From contig NZ_CP063117.1 in NCBI RefSeq assembly GCF_014931375.1, forward strand, positions 1,488,501 to 1,552,500: DNA of 64,000 nt, given 5' to 3'. The translations under genes were made by a program, and so were the position numbers. The stretch comes from Haemophilus parainfluenzae (GTDB lineage Bacteria; Pseudomonadota; Gammaproteobacteria; Enterobacterales; Pasteurellaceae). A model generated the notes under the pieces. That model was given only the letters and a program-made list of their open reading frames with translations. It was not told the origin of the DNA and ran no database searches. Below, in pieces: positions 18,047 to 29,351 of the stretch (positions are counted from its first letter, which is position 1; each line of letters starts with the position of its first letter).

Positions 18047-19237
18047 TTAAAGCACTTTAACGATGCTTTCACATAAATAACGAATATTGTCTTCAGTGAT
18101 ACCTGCTACGTTGATACGACCAGAGCGAACAGCGTAAATCGCAAATTCATCTTTTAAGCGATCAACTTGTTCAGGTGATAAGCCGCTGAAAGAGAACATA
18201 CCGTTTTGTTCCATGATAAAGCTGAAATCTTGTTCTGCACCATATTCTTTTAATAACTGAACGAATAAATGACGCATTTTTTTGATGCGATCACGCATTT
18301 CAGCTAATTCATTTTCCCATTCTTGACGAAGTTGTGCATCATTTAACACCGTTGCTACGGTCGCACCACCGTGAGATGCTGGGTTAGAGTAGAGGGTACG
18401 AATAATTGATTTCACTTGTGTTAATGCTGTTGAAGCAATTTCTGCATTTTCAGCCACAAGGGTAAAGGCTCCGACACGCTCATTGTATAAACCAAAGTTT
18501 TTAGAGAATGAGCTCGCCACTAATAATTCTTTATGATTTGCCGCAAAAGCACGTAAACCATAAGCATCTTGGTCTAAGCCATTGGCTAAACCTTGATAAG
18601 CAAAGTCAAAGAGTGGTAACCAGCCGTTTTTCGCTGAAAGCGCGGCTAATTCTTGCCATTGTTCAGGGGTTGGATCAATACCGGTTGGATTGTGGCAGCA
18701 ACCGTGTAAAAGCACCACATCACCTTCGCTTGCTTGGCTTAAATCTTCAAGTAAATGTTCCCAGTCAAGAGCTTTGCGTTCAGCATCATAATAACGATAT
18801 TCACGAATCGTCATGCCCACTGCATTGAAAATGGCATTGTGGTTTGGCCATGTCGGCGTACTAATCCACACATTTTGAGCTTTAGTTTGGCGTTTGATGA
18901 ACTCCGCAGCAATACGTAATGCACCTGTACCACCTAAACTTTGCGCAGTTCTTACACGGTTTGCTTTAATTACATCAGAATCTTTACCGAAAAGGAGTTC
19001 TTTTGTGCGTTCGTTATAATCGGCAATACCATCGATAGTCAGATAGTTTTTGGTTTTTTCGTTATCAAATAAGCGTTTTTCGGCTTCTTTTACTGCACGC
19101 ATAATCGGCGTTGTACCTTGTGCATCTTTATAAACGCCAATACCTAAATTAATTTTATTTTCACGGGTTTCAGATTTGAATGCTTCGCCTAAGCCTAAGA
19201 TAGGATCGGCCGGAGCCGCTTTGATATGTTCAAACAT
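18047..19237 (-). CDS. aspC: Aspartate/aromatic amino acid aminotransferase
   Basis: This is a class I pyridoxal-phosphate aminotransferase of 396 residues that transfers amino groups between aspartate, or aromatic amino acids, and 2-oxoglutarate. It starts [20 protein letters not shown] like AspC and Tyr[14 protein letters not shown] is conserved, [15 protein letters not shown] holds the PLP lysine near residue 246, and SNPASHG follows. AspC and TyrB cannot be separated reliably by eye, so the symbol is provisional. Monocistronic, with convergent terminators on both sides. Confidence 0.88.
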   Translation of the reverse strand: MFEHIKAAPADPILGLGEAFKSETRENKINLGIGVYKDAQGTTPIMRAVKEAEKRLFDNEKTKNYLTIDGIADYNERTKELLFGKDSDVIKANRVRTAQSLGGTGALRIAAEFIKRQTKAQNVWISTPTWPNHNAIFNAVGMTIREYRYYDAERKALDWEHLLEDLSQASEGDVVLLHGCCHNPTGIDPTPEQWQELAALSAKNGWLPLFDFAYQGLANGLDQDAYGLRAFAANHKELLVASSFSKNFGLYNERVGAFTLVAENAEIASTALTQVKSIIRTLYSNPASHGGATVATVLNDAQLRQEWENELAEMRDRIKKMRHLFVQLLKEYGAEQDFSFIMEQNGMFSFSGLSPEQVDRLKDEFAIYAVRSGRINVAGITEDNIRYLCESIVKVL

Positions 19238-19322
19238 AGCTTTTCCTTATGTATGTGTTGTGAGATGAGTAATTTTATACTTCAGCCAATAGATTTTATC
19301 AAGAAGAACCTGATAAAAATCA

Positions 19323-19364
19323 ACCGCACTTTGATGTTTTTAGATATTCATCAAAAAGTGCGGT
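19323..19364 (-). terminator. Terminator downstream of purK
   Basis: ACCGCACTTTGATG (19323-19336) pairs with CATCAAAAAGTGCGGT (19349-19364), with a small bulge, and on the minus strand is followed by TTGATTTTTATC. Confidence 0.7.
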
Positions 19365-19375
19365 GGTTTTTTCGA

Positions 19376-20464
19376 TTATTTTAATTTCTCAATCGCCCAA
19401 TTTAAACCAGATTGATAGTCTTCAGGGAGTTCGTGACGAAGTTTTTCAAGCTGTTGAATAATGATTGTTTTATCAGGATGCGTAATATTGATATGACCTA
19501 ATTTTCTACCAGGACGAACTTCCTTGCCATACCAATGTAATTGGGAGAAAGGGGTGTTCAACCATTGTGGATTATGTTCTGTACCAATTAAATTAACCAT
19601 GACACTTGGTGCAATGGGCTGCAATGATGGAGTGGGTAAATTTAATAAAGCACGTAGGTGTAATTCAAATTGACTGATTGCACAACCTAATTGTGTCCAA
19701 TGTCCACTGTTATGCACACGAGGAGCAAGTTCATTAATTAATAATTTATCACCCACCACAAAGCATTCCATCGCCATTACACCCACATATTCAAGCTTAT
19801 CCATGATTTTTCCGAGCATAGACTCCGCCTGAATTTGTTGGCTTTGTTGCTGAGGGAATGAAATATCTGTCACACTGTAACGTAAAATGCCATTTTGCTG
19901 TAGGTTATGCGTCACAGGATAGAAACGTTTTTCACCATTTTTAAATCTTGCGCCTACAATAGACACTTCATAATCAAAAGGAATGAATTTTTCTGCGATA
20001 ACTTCACCGAATAAATCGTCCGTAATATCACGTTGATTATTTTCAGAGATAATCCATTGACCACGACCGTCATAACCACCGGTGCGACGTTTCACTACGA
20101 CTTTTTCGCCCACGTTTTTAAATACGTCAGGCCATTGCGTTTTATCTTTTAATAAACACCATGGCGAGGTAGAGAGATTGAGTTCATCCAGTAAAGATTT
20201 TTGGGTAAAGCGATCAGCCAATAAGCCAAAAACATTCTGATTAGCGAAATTCTTATGATGGCCTAATAACTCGGTTAAAGGTGTTTTTTCCCAACGTTCA
20301 ATTTCTGCGGTGATGATGGCATCTTTAGGTAAATCAAATACGGGGGCATTAAACTCAAGCGGTTGAACCTGAATATCTAAAGGTGCGCCTGCATAACGTA
20401 ACATTCTGCCGAGTTGACCATTACCAAGCACATAAACAGTAGGATATAGGGTAGAGTTTTGCAT
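19376..20464 (-). CDS. purK: N5-carboxyaminoimidazole ribonucleotide synthase
   Basis: PurK uses ATP and bicarbonate to carboxylate aminoimidazole ribonucleotide, making N5-CAIR for PurE. It is an ATP-grasp enzyme of about 362 residues: YVLGNGQLGRMLRYAG at the N-terminus, VVKRRTGGYDGRGQW in the nucleotide-binding loop and ELAPRVHNSGHWT near the metal site. I place the start at 20464 (MQNSTLYPTVYVLG), where homologs begin; an ATG at 20479 adds five residues. It follows purE after 70 bases containing a hairpin, so it may be partly attenuated. Confidence 0.95.
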   Translation of the reverse strand: MQNSTLYPTVYVLGNGQLGRMLRYAGAPLDIQVQPLEFNAPVFDLPKDAIITAEIERWEKTPLTELLGHHKNFANQNVFGLLADRFTQKSLLDELNLSTSPWCLLKDKTQWPDVFKNVGEKVVVKRRTGGYDGRGQWIISENNQRDITDDLFGEVIAEKFIPFDYEVSIVGARFKNGEKRFYPVTHNLQQNGILRYSVTDISFPQQQSQQIQAESMLGKIMDKLEYVGVMAMECFVVGDKLLINELAPRVHNSGHWTQLGCAISQFELHLRALLNLPTPSLQPIAPSVMVNLIGTEHNPQWLNTPFSQLHWYGKEVRPGRKLGHINITHPDKTIIIQQLEKLRHELPEDYQSGLNWAIEKLK

Positions 20465-20496
20465 AAAATTTCTCATCAAATCTAGCTAAAAAAACA

Positions 20497-20518
20497 ACCG
20501 CACTTTAAAAAGTGCGGT
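20497..20518 (-). terminator. Inverted uptake-sequence hairpin between purE and purK
   Basis: ACCGCACTTT (20497-20506) and AAAGTGCGGT (20509-20518) are perfect complements. On the minus strand TTGTTTTTTT follows, so it could end or weaken transcription from purE into purK. Confidence 0.6.
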
Positions 20519-20534
20519 CAAATTGCAAGGCGTT

Positions 20535-21029
20535 TTATGTACGTGGATCAGGATTATCCAATACCATATTGGTTTGATTTTCACGGAATACTTGTAGGCG
20601 AGCGAATAACGCCTCATCCCAACCTGCAAGAATTTGTGCAGCGAGTAATCCTGCATTAGCAGCACCAGCAGGGCCAATCGCTAACGTACCGACAGGAATG
20701 CCTTTCGGCATTTGCACGATAGAATAGAGACTATCAACACCGCTTAACATAGAACTTTTAACAGGGACACCCAATACAGGCACAAGTGTTTTAGCCGCAA
20801 TCATACCGGGTAGGTGTGCTGCACCACCTGCACCCGCAATGATCACTTTGTAACCATTCTTTTGTGCATTTTCGGCAAATTCAAACAGTTTGTCGGGGGT
20901 TCGATGTGCGGAAACGACTTCAACATGATATGCCACATTGAGTTCATCTAAAATTTGAGTGGCTTCTTGCATGGTTGCCCAATCGCTTTTTGAGCCCATA
21001 ACAATGGCAATTTGTGCGGTATTTGACAT
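20535..21029 (-). CDS. purE: N5-carboxyaminoimidazole ribonucleotide mutase
   Basis: PurE moves the carboxyl group of N5-CAIR to C4 in de novo purine synthesis. The 164 residues begin [20 protein letters not shown], the class I signature, with [12 protein letters not shown] and [15 protein letters not shown] forming the active site. It is upstream of purK on the same strand, the standard purEK order. A PurR-like operator lies 60 bases before the start. Confidence 0.97.
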   Translation of the reverse strand: MSNTAQIAIVMGSKSDWATMQEATQILDELNVAYHVEVVSAHRTPDKLFEFAENAQKNGYKVIIAGAGGAAHLPGMIAAKTLVPVLGVPVKSSMLSGVDSLYSIVQMPKGIPVGTLAIGPAGAANAGLLAAQILAGWDEALFARLQVFRENQTNMVLDNPDPRT

Positions 21030-21088
21030 ATTTTTAAAAATTTATCTGATAAAAAACGATGCGTAGAATAGCATATTTGCCTACTTTT

Positions 21089-21104
21089 AAGCAATCGTTT
21101 GCTA
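21089..21104 (-). promoter_or_regulatory. PurR-like operator upstream of purE
   Basis: AAGCAATCGTTTGCTA matches the PurR consensus ACGCAAACGTTTGCGT at 12 of 16 positions and keeps the central CG. It is placed where a purE operator is expected. Repression by PurR with hypoxanthine or guanine is inferred. Confidence 0.65.
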
Positions 21105-21190
21105 TGCGGTAAAGACTGAAAATTACATTGCAAGTTTTGTCATAAAATTTTATCCTAATAGGAGTTTTTTTCTTAGAAATAGAGCAGATT

Positions 21191-23800
21191 ATGTTAGCTA
21201 AAGCGAAATATAGAAAAGATTACAAACAACCTGATTTTACAGTTACGGATATTTTCCTTGATTTTCAATTAGATCCTAATCATACCGTTGTCACTGCAAA
21301 AACAACCTTCCAACGTTTAAACGACGAAGCAACACACCTACGATTAGATGGTCATGGTTTCCAATTTGCTTCCATCAAATTTAATGGCGAAGATTTCAAA
21401 CATTATCATCAAGACCACGAAAGTTTAACGTTAGATTTAACCAATCAAAGTGCGGCCAATTTTGAACTTGAAATTGTGACGAATCTAGAGCCTGCACAAA
21501 ACACCTCTTTACAAGGGCTTTATCAATCAGGTGAAGGCATTTGTACTCAATGCGAAGCAGAAGGTTTCCGTCAAATTACCTATATGCTTGATCGTCCTGA
21601 TGTATTAGCTCGCTATACAACCAAAATTACTGCAGATAAAACTAAATATCCTTACTTGCTTTCTAATGGTAACCGCATTGCAAGTGGCGAGTTAGAGGAT
21701 GGTCGTCATTGGGTTGAATGGAATGACCCATTCCCGAAACCAAGCTATTTATTCGCTTTAGTGGCGGGCGATTTTGATTTATTGCAAGATACCTTTACAA
21801 CAAAAAGTGGTCGAGAAGTGGCTTTAGAGCTTTATGTTGACCGAGGTAATCTTGATCGTGCTTCTTGGGCAATGGAAAGTCTGAAAAAAGCGATGAAATG
21901 GGATGAAGACCGTTTCAATTTAGAATATGACTTAGATATTTACATGATCGTTGCCGTGGATTTCTTCAATATGGGCGCCATGGAAAATAAAGGGTTGAAT
22001 ATCTTTAACTCTAAATTTGTGTTGGCAAATCCACAAACGGCAACCGATGATGATTACCTTGCCATTGAAAGTGTGATTGCACATGAATATTTCCATAACT
22101 GGACAGGAAACCGTGTAACTTGCCGAGATTGGTTCCAATTAAGCTTGAAAGAAGGTTTAACGGTTTTCCGTGATCAAGAATTTTCATCTGATACGGGCTC
22201 CCGTGCTGTTAATCGTATTAATAACGTGAAATTCTTACGTACGGTGCAATTTGCCGAAGATGCAAGCCCTATGTCACACCCAATTCGCCCTGAAAAAGTC
22301 ATTGAAATGAATAACTTCTATACCGTGACTGTATATGAAAAAGGGGCAGAAGTGATTCGTATGTTGCACACCTTGTTAGGTGAACAAGGTTTCCAAAAAG
22401 GGATGCAACTTTATATTGCAGAAAACGATGGTAAAGCGGCAACCTGTGAAGATTTTGTTTCCGCAATGGAACGTGCGAATGATGTTAATTTAGCACAATT
22501 CCGTCGTTGGTATAGCCAATCAGGTACGCCAGAATTATTGATTAGCGATGCCTATGATGAACAAACTCATACTTATCGTTTAACGGTTTCGCAATCTACG
22601 CCGCCAACAGCGGACCAAATGGAAAAAGTAAACTTACATATTCCATTGAAAATTGCACTTTATGATGCCAAAGGCACGAAACAAATGTTACAGCATAACG
22701 GTGAATTGTTAAGTGATGTATTAAATGTAACAGAAAAAGACCAAGTGTTTGAGTTCCATGGCATTTATGGTCGCCCAATTCCTGCGTTATTATGTGATTT
22801 CTCTGCACCAGTGAAACTGGATTATGATTACACCACAGAGCAGTTATTAGGTTTGCTTAAATTCGCTGATAACGAATTTGCTCGTTGGGATGCAGCACAA
22901 ATGCTGTTTACCCAAGAATTGCGTCGTAATGTGGCGCATTTCCAACAAGGTGAAGCCTTTGACATTTCATCTGATGTTTTGACTGCACTTGCGCATGTAT
23001 TGGAAAATTATGAACAAGATATTGAATTAGCCACATTAATTCTAACCTTGCCAAAAGACATTGAGTTTGCAGAAAGCTTTAAAACGATTGATCCAGATGG
23101 CATTGCAGCCGCAAGAGAATTTATGTTGGTGCAAATTGCAGAATACTTGAAAGAAGATTTATTGCGTATTTACACCCATATTCGTCTTGAAGATTATCGA
23201 GTAACACAAGAAGATATCGCCTTACGAGCAATGCGTAATCTTTGTTTAAGTTATTTGGCTTACACCAATCTTGGTAATAATGTAGTCCAAAAACATTATA
23301 ATAATGCCAATAATATGACAGATACGTTGGCGGCATTAAATATGGCAACCAAAGCAGCATTACCTTGTCGTGATACCTTGTTAGCGGATTTCGAACAAAA
23401 ATGGCAACATGATGGCTTAGTCATGGATAAATGGTTTGCTTTACAAGCAACTCGTCCTGATGAAAACGTATTGGAAATTGTACAAGCATTAATGGATCAC
23501 CCAAGCTTTAACTTCAACAATCCAAACCGTTTACGTTCATTAGTGGGTAGCTTTGCAAATCACAACTTAAAAGCTTTCCATCATATTAGTGGCTCAGGCT
23601 ATCGTTTCTTAACAGATGTTTTAATTCGTTTAAATGAAACAAATCCACAAGTGGCTGCGCGTTTAATTGAGCCATTAATTCGTTTCTCACGTTTTGATGC
23701 GCAACGTCAAACGTTAATGAAACGCGCCTTAGAACGATTAAGTGCTGTTGAAGATCTCTCAAAAGATTTATTTGAGAAGATTGAAAAAGCCTTGCAATAA
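21191..23800 (+). CDS. pepN: Aminopeptidase N
   Basis: This M1-family zinc aminopeptidase trims N-terminal residues from peptides in the cytoplasm. The 869 residues are close to the 870 of E. coli. The exopeptidase motif GAMEN and the zinc site HEYFHNWTGNRVT, with the third ligand Glu in the following LKEGLTVFRDQEF, lie around residues 260-325. It has no signal peptide. It stands alone, divergent from purE, and ends at a hairpin. Confidence 0.97.
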   Translation: MLAKAKYRKDYKQPDFTVTDIFLDFQLDPNHTVVTAKTTFQRLNDEATHLRLDGHGFQFASIKFNGEDFKHYHQDHESLTLDLTNQSAANFELEIVTNLEPAQNTSLQGLYQSGEGICTQCEAEGFRQITYMLDRPDVLARYTTKITADKTKYPYLLSNGNRIASGELEDGRHWVEWNDPFPKPSYLFALVAGDFDLLQDTFTTKSGREVALELYVDRGNLDRASWAMESLKKAMKWDEDRFNLEYDLDIYMIVAVDFFNMGAMENKGLNIFNSKFVLANPQTATDDDYLAIESVIAHEYFHNWTGNRVTCRDWFQLSLKEGLTVFRDQEFSSDTGSRAVNRINNVKFLRTVQFAEDASPMSHPIRPEKVIEMNNFYTVTVYEKGAEVIRMLHTLLGEQGFQKGMQLYIAENDGKAATCEDFVSAMERANDVNLAQFRRWYSQSGTPELLISDAYDEQTHTYRLTVSQSTPPTADQMEKVNLHIPLKIALYDAKGTKQMLQHNGELLSDVLNVTEKDQVFEFHGIYGRPIPALLCDFSAPVKLDYDYTTEQLLGLLKFADNEFARWDAAQMLFTQELRRNVAHFQQGEAFDISSDVLTALAHVLENYEQDIELATLILTLPKDIEFAESFKTIDPDGIAAAREFMLVQIAEYLKEDLLRIYTHIRLEDYRVTQEDIALRAMRNLCLSYLAYTNLGNNVVQKHYNNANNMTDTLAALNMATKAALPCRDTLLADFEQKWQHDGLVMDKWFALQATRPDENVLEIVQALMDHPSFNFNNPNRLRSLVGSFANHNLKAFHHISGSGYRFLTDVLIRLNETNPQVAARLIEPLIRFSRFDAQRQTLMKRALERLSAVEDLSKDLFEKIEKALQ

Positions 23801-23805
23801 AACAA

Positions 23806-23833
23806 AAAGTGCGGTTAATTTTGACCGCACTTT
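23806..23833 (+). terminator. Hairpin after pepN (inverted uptake pair)
   Basis: AAAGTGCGGT (23806-23815) and ACCGCACTTT (23824-23833) are perfect complements six bases after pepN. The T run is short, so termination may be partial. Confidence 0.55.
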
Positions 23834-23869
23834 CCATTTACAGTGAACTATCCTGAGAGATAAACGAGT

Positions 23870-24889
23870 ATGTATTCTTTGATCCGTAAAGCCATCTTTT
23901 CCCTTGACCCTGAAACCGCCCATGATTTAGTGATTAAATCATTGCACTTAGCGGGTAAATCGCCTTGCCAATTTTTATTAAAGCAGCTTTTGGCTTGTCC
24001 ACAAGGCACACCTAAGCAAGTAATGGGCATTACCTTTAAAAATCCTATTGGGTTAGCAGCGGGCGCAGATAAAAATGCCGAAGCCATTGATGGATTTGGT
24101 GCGATGGGATTTGGTTTTATTGAAGTAGGAACGGTTACGCCTTTAGCGCAAGAGGGAAATGCGAAACCTCGTCAATTCCGTTTAGTGGAAGCGGAAGGGA
24201 TTATTAACCGTAATGGATTCAATAATTACGGCATTGATTATGCGATTGAGAATGTTAAAAAGGCAAAATTTGATGGCGTAATTGGGATTAATATTGGCAA
24301 AAATAAAGTCACACCGCTTGAAAAGGGGAAAGATGATTACTTATTTTGCTTAAACAAAGCTTATAACTATGCAGATTATATTACAGTAAATATTTCATCA
24401 CCGAACACTCCGGATTTACGCCAATTACAGTATGGTGATTACTTTGATAATTTATTGCAAAGTATAAAACAGCGTCAAAAAGTATTAGCTGAGCAATATA
24501 ACAAATATGTACCGATTGCAGTAAAAATCGCACCTGATTTATCCGAGAGCGAGCTCGTTCAAATTGCAGATACCTTACTTCGTCATCAAATGGATGGGGT
24601 AATTGCGACTAATACGACGATTTCTCGCGACAACGTCACAGGTTTAAAAAATGCGGAACAACAAGGCGGCTTAAGTGGAAAACCATTACAGCACAAAAGT
24701 ACAGAAATTATTCGAAGATTGCATCAAGAGCTGAAAGGGCAAATTCCGATTATTGGGAGTGGTGGCATTGATGGTGTACAAAATGCACAAGAGAAGATTG
24801 AAACAGGTGCTGAATTGTTACAAGTTTATTCTGGTTTGATTTATCACGGTCCAAGATTAGTTAAAGAATTAGTAAAAGCGATCAAATAA
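23870..24889 (+). CDS. pyrD: Dihydroorotate dehydrogenase (quinone), class 2
   Basis: PyrD oxidises dihydroorotate to orotate with FMN and passes electrons to the membrane quinone pool, linking pyrimidine synthesis to respiration. The 339 residues include the N-terminal membrane-associating helix ([20 protein letters not shown]), [42 protein letters not shown] and the phosphate loop IIGSGGI. The serine in NISSPNT is the class 2 base. Its stop abuts the next ATG (TAAATG), so it is translationally linked to the PHP gene. Confidence 0.97.
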   Translation: MYSLIRKAIFSLDPETAHDLVIKSLHLAGKSPCQFLLKQLLACPQGTPKQVMGITFKNPIGLAAGADKNAEAIDGFGAMGFGFIEVGTVTPLAQEGNAKPRQFRLVEAEGIINRNGFNNYGIDYAIENVKKAKFDGVIGINIGKNKVTPLEKGKDDYLFCLNKAYNYADYITVNISSPNTPDLRQLQYGDYFDNLLQSIKQRQKVLAEQYNKYVPIAVKIAPDLSESELVQIADTLLRHQMDGVIATNTTISRDNVTGLKNAEQQGGLSGKPLQHKSTEIIRRLHQELKGQIPIIGSGGIDGVQNAQEKIETGAELLQVYSGLIYHGPRLVKELVKAIK

Positions 24890-25717
24890 ATGATAAAAAA
24901 ATATGATTTACATTGCCATAGTACGGCTTCAGATGGTGTTTTAACGCCTACAGAGCTTGTGCAACGCGCTCATGAACAAGGTGTTAATGTGCTTGCTTTA
25001 TGTGATCACGACACCGTGATGGGCATTGATGAAGCTAAACTTGAAGCAAATAAATTAGGTATTGAGCTAATTAATGGCGTAGAAATTTCAACAAATTGGG
25101 AAGGTCGTGGCATCCATATTGTTGGATTAAATTTTGATAAAACACATCCTAAAATGACCGCACTTTTAGCCGAACAAAAATCATTGAGAGAAAAAAGAGC
25201 GGTTGAAATTGGCCATAAATTAGAAAAAGCAGGCGTTCCCAATGCCTATGAAGGCGCAAAAGCGTTAGCCAATGGGGAAGTGACTCGTGCCCATTATGCG
25301 CGTTATTTGGTACAAATCGGAAAGGTTTCAAATGATGGGCAAGCCTTTAAGCGTTATCTAGGCGGTGGCAAATCGTGTTTTGTCAAAGCTGAATGGGTGG
25401 ATATTCCAACGGCGATTGATACGATTCATGCGGCAGGTGGTGTTGCTATCATTGCTCATCCTATGCGTTATAACATGACAGGAAAATGGATTCGTCGATT
25501 AATTGTTGATTTTAAACAATGGGGCGGTGATGGCATGGAAGTCGCAGATAGTGGACAGACCAAAGATCAACGTCAATATCTTGCGCGTTTAGCCAATGAA
25601 TATGACTTAGCTGCCTCATTAGGGTCAGACTTTCATTTTCCTTGCGGGTGGATTGAATTAGGAAAAAATTTATTTTTACCTGAAGAGGTAAAACCGATTT
25701 GGACATTATTTGAATAA
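24890..25717 (+). CDS. rnm: PHP-family 5'-3' exoribonuclease (RNase AM)
   Basis: This is a polymerase-and-histidinol-phosphatase metal-dependent phosphoesterase of the TrpH/YciV family, now known in E. coli as RNase AM, which trims rRNA precursors and degrades short oligonucleotides from the 5' end. The 275 residues show the metal motifs YDLHCHSTASDG, LCDHDTVMG, EISTNW and GSDFHFP. The gene starts directly at the pyrD stop. The former name TrpH came from its neighbourhood in E. coli. Confidence 0.9.
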   Translation: MIKKYDLHCHSTASDGVLTPTELVQRAHEQGVNVLALCDHDTVMGIDEAKLEANKLGIELINGVEISTNWEGRGIHIVGLNFDKTHPKMTALLAEQKSLREKRAVEIGHKLEKAGVPNAYEGAKALANGEVTRAHYARYLVQIGKVSNDGQAFKRYLGGGKSCFVKAEWVDIPTAIDTIHAAGGVAIIAHPMRYNMTGKWIRRLIVDFKQWGGDGMEVADSGQTKDQRQYLARLANEYDLAASLGSDFHFPCGWIELGKNLFLPEEVKPIWTLFE

Positions 25718-25719
25718 TA

Positions 25720-25750
25720 AAGGGCGGTTAAATCCGCCCTTGTTTTTTAT
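25720..25750 (+). terminator. Terminator of pyrD-rnm
   Basis: AAGGGCGG (25720-25727) and CCGCCCTT (25734-25741) form a stem followed by GTTTTTTAT, which overlaps the end of the convergent LysR gene. Confidence 0.85.
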
Positions 25751-26646
25751 ATTTGACTGTTCTCACATAAACCGAGGCTCGCGAGAAATTCAATAAATGC
25801 GCGAACTTTTGCCGGTAAATGACGACGATTTGGGTAAACCACATAAATATCTAAAGGTTTTTGTTTATATTCAGATAAAATTTCAACTAATTCACCTGAA
25901 GCAAGCGCATCTTTGACAAAGAAGCTCGGTGCATTACTGATGCCCAATCCCGCTTTTGTCATTTCTAACAATGCCATACCATTATTGGAAACCACTTTAG
26001 ATTGAATTTTATACCGTTGAATTTGATTGGCTTTTGTTGATTGCCAATGCACTTGATTTAACGATGATTTATAAAGTAAACCTTGGTGATATTCTAAATC
26101 GTCAGGTGTAAGTGGTGTGCCTCGTGCTTCTAAATAACTTGGAGAGGCAACAAAATGCATAAGGGAGCTACTAATTTTACGTGCAACAAGTGAGCTATCT
26201 TGCATATAGCCAATCCGTAATGCTAAGTCATAGCCCTCAGCAACAAGATCGACACGTTTGTCTTCAAATTCAATTTCTACGTGTAAATTGGGATGAAGCT
26301 CAATAAATTTAGGTAAGTTAGGTGAGATATAAAGCAAGCCAAAATCACGCGGCACAGAGATTAATAAATTACCTTGTAAGCTTGTCGCCATATTACTAAT
26401 GCTAGAATCAGCCTCGCTTAAATCTAATAAAATAGCTTGGCAACGTTGATAATAAAGCATACCCGCTTCAGTTGGTACAATTTTTCGTGTTGTACGTTGT
26501 AATAATCGTGTTTTTAAATGTTCTTCTAATTGTGAAACTAGTTTACTCGCCATCGCCACAGAAATATTCTGTTGGTTTGCGGCTTGTGTAAAACTTTGCA
26601 TTTCGATTACTTTACAGAAAACCGAAATTGCATTGAGTTTATCCAT
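25747..26646 (-). CDS. LysR-family transcriptional regulator
   Basis: The 299 residues have an N-terminal winged helix-turn-helix (MDKLNAISVFCKVIEMQSFTQAANQQNISVAMASKLVSQLEEHL region, residues 1-44, then RLLQRTTRKIVPTEAG) and a C-terminal LysR substrate-binding domain from about 90. It resembles the CrgA/AaeR-type subfamily common near oxidoreductases or efflux genes. Here it is divergent from topA, with 97 bases between, and has no obvious target neighbour. The effector is unknown. Confidence 0.9.
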   Translation of the reverse strand: MDKLNAISVFCKVIEMQSFTQAANQQNISVAMASKLVSQLEEHLKTRLLQRTTRKIVPTEAGMLYYQRCQAILLDLSEADSSISNMATSLQGNLLISVPRDFGLLYISPNLPKFIELHPNLHVEIEFEDKRVDLVAEGYDLALRIGYMQDSSLVARKISSSLMHFVASPSYLEARGTPLTPDDLEYHQGLLYKSSLNQVHWQSTKANQIQRYKIQSKVVSNNGMALLEMTKAGLGISNAPSFFVKDALASGELVEILSEYKQKPLDIYVVYPNRRHLPAKVRAFIEFLASLGLCENSQI

Positions 26647-26743
26647 TTATAAATCCTTTTTGAAAAAAAGCTTGATTTTATCGGCGTAAGTTTGCAGTAT
26701 ATCGCCAATTTTACAGAATTCTAGTTATATTTTAGGTAAGCAA

Positions 26744-29350
26744 ATGAGCAAATCTTTAGTGATTGTGGAGTCGCCAGCCAAAGCGAAAACCATCAATAAA
26801 TATTTAGGTAGCCAGTATGTGGTGAAATCCAGCGTAGGGCATATTTGTGATTTGCCTACTGCAGGGAGTAGCACAGGCGAGAAGGCTAAACCCGTTTCCA
26901 CTAAAGGATTAAGTGCGGAAGAAAAAAACAAAATTAAAGCAGAAAAAGACCGTGCGGCCTTAGTGAAACGTATGGGGATTGACCCCTATAACGATTGGAA
27001 AGCCAATTACCAAATTCTTCCTGGCAAAGAAAAAGTGGTAGCTGAATTAAAATCCCTTGCTAAAAAATCTGATCATATTTATCTCGCAACCGACTTGGAT
27101 AGAGAAGGAGAGGCTATCGCGTGGCATTTACGTGAAGTCATTGGTGGCGATGATAGTCGTTTTAGCCGTGTTGTATTTAATGAAATTACGAAGAAAGCGA
27201 TTGAAAAAGCATTCCAGCATCCTGCTCACATTAATATGGACCAGGTTAATGCTCAACAAACTCGTCGTTTCTTAGACCGCGTGGTAGGCTTTATGGTGTC
27301 GCCATTATTATGGAAAAAAGTGGCGAGAGGTCTATCTGCTGGGCGTGTGCAATCTGTTGCCGTGAAATTGGTGGTAGAGCGTGAACGTGAAATCAAAGCA
27401 TTCCAACCAGAAGAGTTCTGGGAAATTGAAGCACTAACCCAAACGAGCAAGAAAGAAGACTTACGTTTGGATGTGGTGCAATATAAAGGCAAGAAATTTG
27501 AGCCGAAAAATGAAAAAGAAGCTCAAAGTGCGGTTGATTTTTTAAATAAATCACATTACGTTGTCACAGATTTAGAAACAAAACCAACAGGTTCTAAACC
27601 AAGAGCCCCATTTATTACTTCAACCTTACAACAAACTGCAAGCACGCGTTTGGGTTTTGGGGTAAAGAAAACCATGATGTTGGCACAACGTTTATATGAA
27701 GCCGGTTACATTACTTATATGCGTACTGACTCTACTAACTTGAGCCAAGATGCGTTAAATATGGCACGCTCTTATATCGAAAGCCATTTCGGTAAAGATT
27801 ATTTACCCGCTAAACCGAATTTCTATTCGAGTAAAGAAAACGCACAAGAAGCGCACGAAGCGATTCGTCCTTCAGATGTCAAACTGCTTGCGGATCATTT
27901 AAGTGGCATGGATAAAGATGCCGTGCGCTTGTATGATTTAATCTGGCGTCAATTTGTGGCCTGCCAAATGCCAGCTGCACAATATGACAGCACAACCGTC
28001 ACTGTAATGGCTGGTGATTATGAATTGAAAGCCAAAGGCCGTATTTTACGCTTTGATGGTTGGACAAAAGTCTTGCCACAATTAGGTAAAAATCCAGAAG
28101 ACCAAATTTTACCGGCTGTGAGTTTAAACGAAACATTAGCACTAAAAACAGTTTCGCCAAGCCAACACTTCACCAAACCACCCGCTCGTTTTACTGAAGC
28201 TGCATTGGTTAAAGAATTGGAGAAACGTGGTATTGGTCGTCCTTCGACTTATGCGGCAATTATTTCGACTATTCAAGAACGTGGTTATGTACGCATTGAA
28301 AATCGCCGTTTCTACGCAGAAAAAATGGGTGAAATCGTTACTGATCGCTTAAATCAATCTTTTACTGATTTGATGAGCTACGATTTCACTGCCAACATGG
28401 AAAACGTGCTAGACCAAATTGCATCCGGTGAGAAAAATTGGAAGGCTGAGTTAAATCAATTCTTCAAAGATTTTTCTACCCAACTTTCTACGGCTGAATT
28501 AGATGAGTTAGAAGGTGGAATGAAGCCGAATAGCCTTGTGCTCACCGATATTGATTGCCCAACTTGTGGCCGAAAAATGGCGATTCGCACAGCAAGTACA
28601 GGTGTCTTCCTTGGTTGTTCTGGTTATGCTTTACCACCGAAAGAGCGTTGTAAAACAACGATTAATCTTATTCCAGAAGCAGAGTTACTAAACGTATTGG
28701 ATGAGGCTTCTGAGACCAAAGCCTTAATGGATCGTAAACGTTGTCCGAAATGTGGCACGGCAATGGATAGCTATATCATCGACCCACATCGTAAATTACA
28801 TATTTGTGGTAACAATCCAAATTGTGATGGTTATTTGGTTGAACAAGGCCAATTTAAAATTAAAGGCTATGACGGTCCGATTGTAGAATGTGACAAGTGT
28901 GGTTCGGATATGCACTTGAAACTCGGTCGTTTTGGTAAATATATGGGCTGTACCAACTGTGATAACACCCGTAAGATTTTGAAAAACGGCGAGGTTGCAC
29001 CGCCAAAAGAAGAGCCGGTACATTTCCCTGAATTGAAATGTGAAAAATCTGACGCGTATTTTGTATTACGTGATGGTGCAAGTGGGGTGTTTATGTCTGC
29101 ACATAACTTCCCGAAATCACGTGAAACACGACCGGCAAAAGTGGCGGAATTAGCGCTTTATCGTGATCGTTTACCAGAAAAATTACGTTATTTAGCCGAT
29201 GCGCCACAAAAAGACCCAGAGGGTAATGAAGCGATTATCCGTTTCAGCCGTAAAGAAAAACATCAATATGTGACATCTGAAAAGAATGGCAAAGCCACAA
29301 AATGGATTGTGGATTATATTGATGGAAAATGGGTAGAACGGAAAAAGTAG
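26744..29350 (+). CDS. topA: DNA topoisomerase I
   Basis: This type IA topoisomerase relaxes negative supercoils. The 868 residues contain the TOPRIM domain from residue 1 ([12 protein letters not shown], and [13 protein letters not shown]), the catalytic tyrosine in [13 protein letters not shown] (about residue 327) and three C-terminal zinc-ribbon repeats with [17 protein letters not shown] and [16 protein letters not shown] precedes the ATG. A LOG-family gene follows after one base. Confidence 0.97.
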   Translation: MSKSLVIVESPAKAKTINKYLGSQYVVKSSVGHICDLPTAGSSTGEKAKPVSTKGLSAEEKNKIKAEKDRAALVKRMGIDPYNDWKANYQILPGKEKVVAELKSLAKKSDHIYLATDLDREGEAIAWHLREVIGGDDSRFSRVVFNEITKKAIEKAFQHPAHINMDQVNAQQTRRFLDRVVGFMVSPLLWKKVARGLSAGRVQSVAVKLVVEREREIKAFQPEEFWEIEALTQTSKKEDLRLDVVQYKGKKFEPKNEKEAQSAVDFLNKSHYVVTDLETKPTGSKPRAPFITSTLQQTASTRLGFGVKKTMMLAQRLYEAGYITYMRTDSTNLSQDALNMARSYIESHFGKDYLPAKPNFYSSKENAQEAHEAIRPSDVKLLADHLSGMDKDAVRLYDLIWRQFVACQMPAAQYDSTTVTVMAGDYELKAKGRILRFDGWTKVLPQLGKNPEDQILPAVSLNETLALKTVSPSQHFTKPPARFTEAALVKELEKRGIGRPSTYAAIISTIQERGYVRIENRRFYAEKMGEIVTDRLNQSFTDLMSYDFTANMENVLDQIASGEKNWKAELNQFFKDFSTQLSTAELDELEGGMKPNSLVLTDIDCPTCGRKMAIRTASTGVFLGCSGYALPPKERCKTTINLIPEAELLNVLDEASETKALMDRKRCPKCGTAMDSYIIDPHRKLHICGNNPNCDGYLVEQGQFKIKGYDGPIVECDKCGSDMHLKLGRFGKYMGCTNCDNTRKILKNGEVAPPKEEPVHFPELKCEKSDAYFVLRDGASGVFMSAHNFPKSRETRPAKVAELALYRDRLPEKLRYLADAPQKDPEGNEAIIRFSRKEKHQYVTSEKNGKATKWIVDYIDGKWVERKK

Positions 29351-29351
29351 G